This document shows positions 58,206 to 64,000 of a DNA stretch of 64,000 nucleotides, piece by piece. The stretch is taken from assembly GCA_963715815.1 (NCBI GenBank), contig OY970278.1:1674001-1738000 (forward strand), read 5' to 3'. Numbering within the stretch: the first letter of the stretch is position 1; every line of letters starts with the position of its first letter. The position numbers were made by a program, and so were the translations under genes. The notes under the pieces were generated by a model, which was not told the origin of the DNA, ran no database searches, and worked only from the letters and a program-made list of their open reading frames with translations. Source of the stretch: JAFAMS01 sp963715815. GTDB lineage: Bacteria; Vulcanimicrobiota; Vulcanimicrobiia; Vulcanimicrobiales; Vulcanimicrobiaceae.

Positions 58206-58975
58206 GAGCGTATTTTCTACCGTGTGCGGTATGTGGAGCATTGGAATCCGAGCGCGTATTTCCGAAGACCGAAGATGAAGTTCAGTCTATCGTCCAGGCA
58301 GTCGTCATTTGCCGTTGCTGCGGCTTCGTCTACCGAAGACCATCCATCCCTCAGCTATCGACGGGAGCGGCGCGAATCGACGAGCATTCGCAGCAGCACG
58401 ATGCAGAGTCGGCGGCCGAGCTCGCGACGCGGCTGCATTTGAGTCCGGGAGACTTCTATTTGGAAATCGACTGTGGGCCAGGTTGGTTTCTAGAAGCACT
58501 TGGCGCGCAGGTCCCGAGCCTCAACGCGGTGTTGCTCGAGCCGGAAATAACCTTTGCGGATCAGGCAAAACGCCGAAACAGTCGCGCGTCGCTGCTTCCG
58601 AGCATTCTCGAAGAGGCGGATTTACCGCAAGAAACCTTCGCGCTCGTCGTCGCACAGGACGCCGATTACAGGTTTATCGATCACCGGCGAGACCTCGAGA
58701 CGGTCGTTCGGCTGATGAAAGACGGTGCGACGTTGTATATCGAGCGTTCGAGATTCGTCGACACGTGGATGCCGGATGCGTCGGCAAACACATGGTTTGG
58801 GCGAGATCAATTCGCGGAGTACCTCAACGAATTCGTCGAAGTCGTCGAAGCGGTCGATCGCGGCAACGCTCGAGCGATTTACGGTAGAAGGCGTCCCGGC
58901 GGCGAGAAGAAGTTACCAGCGACGATCCGCAATCGGTACGCCGAGCATGTCGAGATTCTTCGTAGCAGAGTGTAG
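58202..58975 (+). CDS. Truncated paralogue of the upstream C-methyltransferase
   Basis: 257 residues, clearly similar to the first ~260 residues of the preceding protein: CAVCGALESERVFP and CRCCGFVYRRPSIP for the zinc pairs, FYLEIDCGPGWFLEAL for motif I, then SLLPSILEEADLPQETFALVVAQDADY, and WFGRDQFAEYLNEF versus WFGREQFADYLSEF. Two oddities: motif I has Asp where the partner has Gly (EIDCGPGW against EIGCGPGW), and the ~160-residue C-terminal domain is missing. It may be inactive, a regulatory partner, or in decay. ATG 58202 overlaps the previous stop; its last 63 bp overlap the convergent glycosyltransferase gene. Confidence 0.75.
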   Translation: MRAYFLPCAVCGALESERVFPKTEDEVQSIVQAVVICRCCGFVYRRPSIPQLSTGAARIDEHSQQHDAESAAELATRLHLSPGDFYLEIDCGPGWFLEALGAQVPSLNAVLLEPEITFADQAKRRNSRASLLPSILEEADLPQETFALVVAQDADYRFIDHRRDLETVVRLMKDGATLYIERSRFVDTWMPDASANTWFGRDQFAEYLNEFVEVVEAVDRGNARAIYGRRRPGGEKKLPATIRNRYAEHVEILRSRV

Positions 58976-60556
58976 GCGGAACGCCGCCAGCTCAACCAAG
59001 TCGTCGCGCACGAACAGTGCGTCTGCACGCGTACTCTCGGTAGCAACGTGAACGTAGCCTAATTGTTCTGCAACGGGGATCAGCGACGGGAAAACTTTCG
59101 CCGAACACGCGACGACACGCGCCCGCCGGCCGAGCGTACGCCACACACTCGCGGAATCATCGCAACCAAGCGAGAGAAGATCGAATTCCGCCGGAATTCC
59201 GAAAGCGGCGAGCGAGTCCGAAATCCCGGAAGGTGTAAAATCCTTTCGCGAGCCGACGACGCCGTTCCATCGCAGCTGCGCGAGCACGGATGAACGGACG
59301 ATGTCCTCATGCTCGTTCAGTTCGACGAACGTGGTATTGCGAACGCCGAGACGGCGGAAGAGCTCCAGCAGAATACCGTCGAGATTGGTCGATCCACTTC
59401 GCTGCTCTTCGTACGTTTGCGCATCTATGTAACGTGCGGCGCGTCGCTTCGGTGGCACGGCCTCACGTGCGAGGAGCTCGCCGAGGCGGCTCTCAACGAT
59501 GGCCGCGGCGTGGTCCCACGTCCAACAAGATGCGCGCTGCGCGGCGAGGGCGCCGCGTCGAGAAACCTCGATGGGGTTTTCATACGCCGAACGCATCGCC
59601 TCGGCCAACGCGGCGACGTCGGGCTCTAAAAGCCATGCCGCTTTGACCGCGGGATGGGGTTCACCGGGCGGACAATCTTGGCGAACGCTTCGGACTCGCC
59701 AGCCGACGCTTTCGTCGACGAAGTCATCGGTCGCACCGCCGGCGGTTACAATCACCGGTATACCGCACGCCATGGCCTCGAGGACGGGCAGCCCGAATCC
59801 CTCGCCTCGGTATGGCAGCACCAAACAGTCGACGGCGCGGAAGAGAGACGCAACACCGTGATCGTCGTAGGTGTCATCGACGTACGCAATGCGCGGAATC
59901 CCTGGTGTCTTCGAAAATTCCCGAATGTATTCGCCCTGCGTGTTGCCACGATAGAATGTCGCGGCGTTGACGTCTTTAATCGTGAGCGAGACTGCATCGT
60001 TCGCAGAGAAGGCGCGTAGATACGCATTGATTAGGACATCGATTCCTTTGCGTGGAATCGTCGCGCCGACGAAGAGAAAGTGAAACCGATCCGCATTTTC
60101 GGCGAGGGCCGGACCGTCCGGATTGAATATCCGCAAGTCCACGCCGTACGGAATCACCGCTACGCGTTCCGCCGAGATCCCATCGTCCACGTAAGGCTGG
60201 CGATTAGCTGTCGCAGGGACCCAAATATCGTCGCAATCGTCGTGCAGCTCGTCAAACCAGAGCCGTGGCATCGAGCCGTATTCCCAAGGCAAATACCGCA
60301 CGTATCGCTCGTCGCCCGGTGAGCCGAGTCGCAAGGGCCAAAGCGCATTGACGACGGTCACGTCCGCGCCGTTCCTGGCGCGTCCGCTGCGCCCGGCAAG
60401 CTCACGAAATTCTTCGGGCAGCAAGCTGACGACAAGCGGATCGGTTCCGATTGTGATTTCGAGGTTGCCGCGGTCGATAAGTGCGCCGACAAGGCGGCGA
60501 TTTACGATGGCGAGCGAAAAATTCGTGAAGAAGTCTCCGCTCCAGTGGACTCTCAC
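58913..60556 (-). CDS. GT4 glycosyltransferase with FkbM-like C-terminal domain (copy A)
   Basis: About 547 residues. Residues ~1-350 are a GT-B/GT4 enzyme: NFSLAIVNRRLVGALIDRG, YGVDLRIFNPDG, FLFVGATIPRKGIDVLINAYLRAF, and the donor-site EGFGLPVLEAMACGIPVIVTAGGATDDFV. The C-terminal ~150 residues read as an FkbM-type methyltransferase fold in which LDGILLELFRRLGVRNTTFVEL and IPAEFDLLSLGCDDSASVW echo the conserved core (IP-x-EFDLLSIDIDGNDYW) but lack its acidic residues, ending ADALFVRDDLVEL. GTG 60556 overlaps the stop of copy B (GTGA). The open frame continues upstream but is not homologous. Its 3' end overlaps the truncated methyltransferase. Confidence 0.85.
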   Translation of the reverse strand: MRVHWSGDFFTNFSLAIVNRRLVGALIDRGNLEITIGTDPLVVSLLPEEFRELAGRSGRARNGADVTVVNALWPLRLGSPGDERYVRYLPWEYGSMPRLWFDELHDDCDDIWVPATANRQPYVDDGISAERVAVIPYGVDLRIFNPDGPALAENADRFHFLFVGATIPRKGIDVLINAYLRAFSANDAVSLTIKDVNAATFYRGNTQGEYIREFSKTPGIPRIAYVDDTYDDHGVASLFRAVDCLVLPYRGEGFGLPVLEAMACGIPVIVTAGGATDDFVDESVGWRVRSVRQDCPPGEPHPAVKAAWLLEPDVAALAEAMRSAYENPIEVSRRGALAAQRASCWTWDHAAAIVESRLGELLAREAVPPKRRAARYIDAQTYEEQRSGSTNLDGILLELFRRLGVRNTTFVELNEHEDIVRSSVLAQLRWNGVVGSRKDFTPSGISDSLAAFGIPAEFDLLSLGCDDSASVWRTLGRRARVVACSAKVFPSLIPVAEQLGYVHVATESTRADALFVRDDLVELAAFRLHSATKNLDMLGVPIADRRW

Positions 60557-62130
60557 GATTGGGCAGGGACGAGCTGATCGAATCCGGCGCGCGCAGCCAA
60601 GTCGTCGCGAACGAATAGGCCCTTCGCCACACAAACGTAGCCATCGAAGTCCGTTTCTGTCACGCAGGTTACGACGCGCGGGCGGTATCGACTCAAAGCG
60701 GTTAGGAACCGTTTCGCAGTCGCGCCGTGTACCGATAGAAAATCCAGTTCTTCTGGGGCGCCTCGATCGGCAATCTCTTCACAGATGGTTTCCAGGGCGC
60801 AGTTGTTGAGCGTAATGCCTTTCCACGCAAAGCCCCGCTCGAGAGCGGACGCGAGCGCGGAGCTTTGATGATCCGTTTCGACGAAAAATGGACTCACGAT
60901 TCCCAAGCGTCGAAAGAGCTCGACCGCAATTCCACCGAGCTCGCTCGAGTCGAAGATTGATTCCGCGTAGTTAGATGAATCTGCGTAACGCGTATGCCGG
61001 CGGCGAGGCGCGACGGCGTCGCGTTGCACGATCGCTCGCGCACGCTCCTCTACGGTTCGCGCCGCTTGCTCCCACGTCCACGTCCCACGCACACGTTCGG
61101 CTGCCGCGCGCCCACGCGATCGGACTTCGTCTCGATTGTCGTAGGCATGACGGAGCAGCGTTTGTAACGCGTCCTGATCGGGTTCAAGTATCCACGGCGG
61201 CGTTACGGTCGGGAAGGGAACGACGGCCGGGTCAAGCTCTACGCGCGTGCTGGGAATGCGCCATCCGACTTCGCTATCGACGATATCGTCTGTGGCGCCG
61301 CCGAACGTTACGATCGGAGCGAGTCCGCAAGCCATTGCCTCGAGGACTGGGAGACCAAAACCCTCACCACGATACGGAAGCACGAAACAATCGCAGCCAC
61401 GGAAAATCTGCGCCATCGCTTCGTCCGGAACGGTGCGATCGATGTATTCAATGCGCGGTACATCCCGACGTGCAGCTAGCGTGCGCAATTCTTGACTCCG
61501 CGTCTGGTTGCGATAGAAGCTCGCATCCGCGTCCTTGATTACGAGCGAAACATTGTCGTGCGGGCCAAATGCCGATGTGTAGGCATTCACCAAGACGTCG
61601 ATCCCTTTACGCGGGATGGTACCGCCGACGAACAAGAATCGGAAGCGGGTGTCCGTCACGGCCATCTTAGGACCTTCGGGATTAAAGACGCGCGGATCAA
61701 ACCCATGAGGGATTACGGCAATACGGTCCCTGTCGATGCCCGCCTCGACGTAGGCCGCGCGGTTGTACTCCGAATGCACCCAGATCTCGTCGCAATCGTC
61801 GTGAAGAGCCTCAAACCAGGCTACCGGCATCGATCCGTATTCCCAAGGTTGGACGTGCACGTATCGAGTGGACGAAGGAGCGGCGAAACGCGGCGGCCAC
61901 TCGTGCAGAACGGTCACGTCGGCTTCATTGGGTCCGAACGCCGTTCGTTCCGCAAGAACGCGAAACTCCGGCGGCAAAGCCTCCGGTGAAAGAGGATCGG
62001 TTCCGACCGAAATGTCGAGGTTGTCGCGATCGATCAGCGCTCGTACGAGACGGCGATTAACGATCGCGAGAGAAGCGCTCGTATAGAACGCGCCTTTCCA
62101 AAAGACGCGCAGACGTTGTTTCGCGTTCAC
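60553..62130 (-). CDS. GT4 glycosyltransferase with FkbM-like C-terminal domain (copy B)
   Basis: 525 residues, paralogous to copies A and C over its whole length. GT4 motifs are FLFVGGTIPRKGIDVLVNAYTSAF and EGFGLPVLEAMACGLAPIVTFGGATDDIVD. The C-terminal domain has SSELGGIAVELFRRLGIVSPFFVE and APEELDFLSVHGATAKRFLTAL, again resembling FkbM but missing the SAM/metal acidic residues, and closes with YVCVAKGLFVRDDLAARAGF. It starts at GTG 62130, overlapping the stop of copy C. The middle gene of three coupled paralogues. Confidence 0.85.
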   Translation of the reverse strand: MNAKQRLRVFWKGAFYTSASLAIVNRRLVRALIDRDNLDISVGTDPLSPEALPPEFRVLAERTAFGPNEADVTVLHEWPPRFAAPSSTRYVHVQPWEYGSMPVAWFEALHDDCDEIWVHSEYNRAAYVEAGIDRDRIAVIPHGFDPRVFNPEGPKMAVTDTRFRFLFVGGTIPRKGIDVLVNAYTSAFGPHDNVSLVIKDADASFYRNQTRSQELRTLAARRDVPRIEYIDRTVPDEAMAQIFRGCDCFVLPYRGEGFGLPVLEAMACGLAPIVTFGGATDDIVDSEVGWRIPSTRVELDPAVVPFPTVTPPWILEPDQDALQTLLRHAYDNRDEVRSRGRAAAERVRGTWTWEQAARTVEERARAIVQRDAVAPRRRHTRYADSSNYAESIFDSSELGGIAVELFRRLGIVSPFFVETDHQSSALASALERGFAWKGITLNNCALETICEEIADRGAPEELDFLSVHGATAKRFLTALSRYRPRVVTCVTETDFDGYVCVAKGLFVRDDLAARAGFDQLVPAQS

Positions 62131-63698
62131 GGCGCGACCAGCGTTGCCGTTCCGAAGCAGGCTGTTTCAAGGAGATCGTTGCGAACGAAGAGCGCGTCAC
62201 CGCGCAGGCGTTCAATTGCGACGCAGGTATAGCCGGCCCGCGTGGCTTCTTCGATGAATGCCGCTCGCGCATCACCGGTACACGTAATTGCGCGCGGCCG
62301 ATGCTTTGCGACGCGTGCCCATGCGCTTAGAGAATTGAGATTACCCAACGCCAAGAGATCGAAGGCCGCGTCGATGTCGCCCGAGCTAACCTCACGCCAT
62401 CCCAAGCCGTCTCGGAGCAATCGCGCCGGTGTATTCGACGCCCTGGGATCCGTTAACTCCACAAACGATGGGCGTTCGATCCGCAGCCGCTTGAAAAGTT
62501 CCAAAACGATTCCATCCAATTCGCCCGCGCTGTAGATTCGCTCCGCATATCGTATCGCGTCGCTGTATCGCTCGTGGCGGCGTGTTGATGGTATCGCTGT
62601 TCGATCCATGAGCGTGGATAAACGAGCCTCGACGATTTCGGCTGCGCGCTCCCAGCTCCAGTTCGTGCGCGCTCGCTCGGCTCCGGCGCATCCACGCCGC
62701 ACGGCTTCGTCGCGGTTCTCAACGGCGTTGCGCAGCAGTTCGACGAACGCAGCTAGGTCAGGCTCCAAGAGCGTGGGTGGCGTTATCGTGGGGAACGGAA
62801 CCTCGGTCGACGCGAGCGCACGTCTGAGACTTGGGATTCGCCAACCGACTGTTTCGTCGACGAAGTCGTCTGTTGCGCCGCCTGCGGTAACGATCACGGG
62901 GAGTCCGCATGCCATGGCTTCGAGGACGGGGAGCGCGAATGCCTCGCCGCGATACGGATGGACGAGACAATCGGCGCTGCGCAGGATTCGCGCGAGGCCC
63001 TCGTCGTCCAACGTATCATCGACGTACTCGATGGGTGGAACGTCAGGGTTTGCTCTTAGCGCTCGTATTTGATCGCCGCAGTTTTGTCCGCGATAGACAT
63101 TGGCGCTGTTGACGTCTTTGATCGTAAGGACGACATCGCGCCGTCCCTGAAAAGCGCGGACGTATGCCTCGATGAGCACGTCGATTCCCTTGCGGAAGAT
63201 CGTCCCGCCGACAAAAAGAAATCGGAACCGCCCGGCAGCCTCATCATGCTTTTCGCCTTCGGGCCTAAAGACGCGCGCATCGACCCCGTGCGGGATGACA
63301 GTAAGACGCCCCGGCGGGAATCCAGCTTCTTGGTAAGAGAGGCGATTGTATGATGAAGGCGACCAGACGTCGTCGCAATCATCGCGAAGAGCGTCGAACC
63401 AATCGCGCGGCATCGAGCCGTATTCCCACGGCTGGTAATGTACGTAGCGGCTGGGCTCCGGCGCAGCAAAGTGTGGCGGCCACTCGTGACTGACGGTGAC
63501 GTCCGCCTCGCGAGCGCCGAAACCGACGTGCTGCGTGAACGATCTTAGCTCGGGTGAAAGCTTCTCCGGAACGAACGGATCGGTTCCGATCGAGACGTCG
63601 ATGTTGCCTCGCTCTATCAGCGCTGCAACGAGCCTACGATTGACGAGAGCGAGCGACGTCGTGGCAAAGAACGAGCCTTGCCAGTAGACGCGTATCAC
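62127..63698 (-). CDS. GT4 glycosyltransferase with FkbM-like C-terminal domain (copy C)
   Basis: About 523 residues. Aligned to A and B throughout: SLALVNRRLVAALIERGNIDVSIGTDPF, FLFVGGTIFRKGIDVLIEAYVRAF, GEAFALPVLEAMACGLPVIVTAGGATDDFVD. The C-terminal part is the most decayed of the three (AAFDLLALGNLNSLSAWARV), keeping only the hydrophobic frame of the FkbM-like motif and the closing LRGDALFVRNDLLETACF. GTG 63698 overlaps the stop of the gene that runs off the window. The three copies suggest serial duplication and divergence to add different sugars. Confidence 0.85.
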   Translation of the reverse strand: MIRVYWQGSFFATTSLALVNRRLVAALIERGNIDVSIGTDPFVPEKLSPELRSFTQHVGFGAREADVTVSHEWPPHFAAPEPSRYVHYQPWEYGSMPRDWFDALRDDCDDVWSPSSYNRLSYQEAGFPPGRLTVIPHGVDARVFRPEGEKHDEAAGRFRFLFVGGTIFRKGIDVLIEAYVRAFQGRRDVVLTIKDVNSANVYRGQNCGDQIRALRANPDVPPIEYVDDTLDDEGLARILRSADCLVHPYRGEAFALPVLEAMACGLPVIVTAGGATDDFVDETVGWRIPSLRRALASTEVPFPTITPPTLLEPDLAAFVELLRNAVENRDEAVRRGCAGAERARTNWSWERAAEIVEARLSTLMDRTAIPSTRRHERYSDAIRYAERIYSAGELDGIVLELFKRLRIERPSFVELTDPRASNTPARLLRDGLGWREVSSGDIDAAFDLLALGNLNSLSAWARVAKHRPRAITCTGDARAAFIEEATRAGYTCVAIERLRGDALFVRNDLLETACFGTATLVAP

Positions 63699-64000
63699 GT
63701 CACGGCTACGGGTGCCGGCGCGCTTGACGCAAATGCGGCTGCGTATGCTTCCCAGCCGGACGGCGACGTGACGGCTTCCTTCCGAAATACGAGGACACAC
63801 GACGCACGGACGCGACCACTCTCGTCAATCCGGATAAGCTGGTGCACGCCCGCGTCGTAGTCGGCCGCATCAAGTGTTGTCGCGGTGAGGGCGAGATCAA
63901 GCGGCCCATGAAGGCGCCAGCCGGTATTGGCTCCGAGGAACGTATCGAAGCGCCCGGATGTAAGGAAAGCGACGTCCACGGCGGACCGTACCGAACGCTC
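63695..64000 (-). CDS. 3' end of a gene running off the window; possible Wzt-type C-terminal domain
   Basis: The frame is open from the window edge (64000) to TGA 63695, about 101 residues. The text SGRFDTFLGANTGWRLHGPL then DAADYDAGVHQLIRIDES and SCVLVFRKEA reads as a beta-sandwich and resembles the carbohydrate-binding C-terminal domain of Wzt-type ABC export ATPases. That would fit a polysaccharide export locus, but only the tail is visible and the identification is weak. Its stop overlaps the start of glycosyltransferase copy C. Confidence 0.5.
   Translation of the reverse strand, partial: ERSVRSAVDVAFLTSGRFDTFLGANTGWRLHGPLDLALTATTLDAADYDAGVHQLIRIDESGRVRASCVLVFRKEAVTSPSGWEAYAAAFASSAPAPVAVT

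Noticed and set aside
1..64000. tRNA, rRNA, IS elements, prophage or integrase genes
   Set aside because: Looked for conserved tRNA-like cloverleaf ends, transposase DDE-type motifs, terminal repeats and phage structural genes; nothing convincing was seen by eye, and no computation was possible.

Overview
The window reads as a single continuous stretch of chromosome from a motile, Gram-negative-type (diderm) bacterium. It encodes both P-ring (FlgI) and L-ring (FlgH) proteins, which need a peptidoglycan layer and an outer membrane. The sequence is GC-rich (judged by eye, roughly 60%), with frequent GTG/TTG starts and start/stop overlaps. The gene complement does not fix the phylum. A deeply branching diderm lineage such as Eremiobacterota is compatible with what I see, but that is a guess. 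No rRNA, tRNA, IS element, phage gene or CRISPR array was seen.

Region 1 (1-5712): housekeeping and membrane genes. These are a class I photolyase, a TPR/ATP-grasp protein, a small zinc-finger membrane protein and an MsbA-type ABC half-exporter.

Region 2 (5713-17416): flagellar rod, ring, hook-junction and regulatory genes in the order flgB-flgC-fliE / flgF-flgG-flgA-flgH-flgI-flgJ / flgM-flgN-flgK-flgL-fliW-csrA. Sequences of the form TAAA[G/A]nnn-N12-[G/C]CCGAnAn stand before flgF, flgM, flagellin 1 and fliD. I read them as promoters for the flagellar sigma factor sigma-28, which FlgM is expected to inhibit.

Region 3 (17417-33181): four tandem flagellin genes, three large glycosyltransferases, then fliD-fliS and a FliT-like gene. 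CsrA and FliW are encoded just before the flagellins. Flagellin leaders carry the shared SD TCAAGGAGGA and an upstream hairpin with GGA in its loop, the hallmark of CsrA binding. This suggests the FliW-CsrA-flagellin feedback switch acts on a four-gene flagellin array. The glycosyltransferases between flagellins and cap protein are candidates for filament glycosylation.

Region 4 (33185-36333, minus strand): an ExeA-like AAA ATPase, an unrecognised protein with an Ig/DUF11-like segment, and a GT-A glycosyltransferase in one tightly coupled operon.

Region 5 (36430-64000): a surface-glycan island. A nine-gene plus-strand operon starts with CDP-6-deoxyhexose genes (rfbF, rfbG, a 3,5-epimerase) and continues with acyltransferase, glycosyltransferase, SDR, a giant GT-B/GT-A/GT-B protein and an SGNH hydrolase. 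A minus-strand operon holds WbqC, a DCC protein, a frame-disrupted HTTM-like membrane protein and a DegT aminotransferase. A plus-strand operon holds a GNAT, AsnB, a sugar-nucleotide dehydratase and a formyltransferase fused to a radical SAM enzyme. Then come three methyltransferases and three paralogous GT4 enzymes whose C-terminal domain looks like a decayed FkbM methyltransferase. Together they could build an unusual polysaccharide or filament glycan containing C-methylated CDP-6-deoxyhexose and N-formylated amino sugar, but that chemistry is inference.
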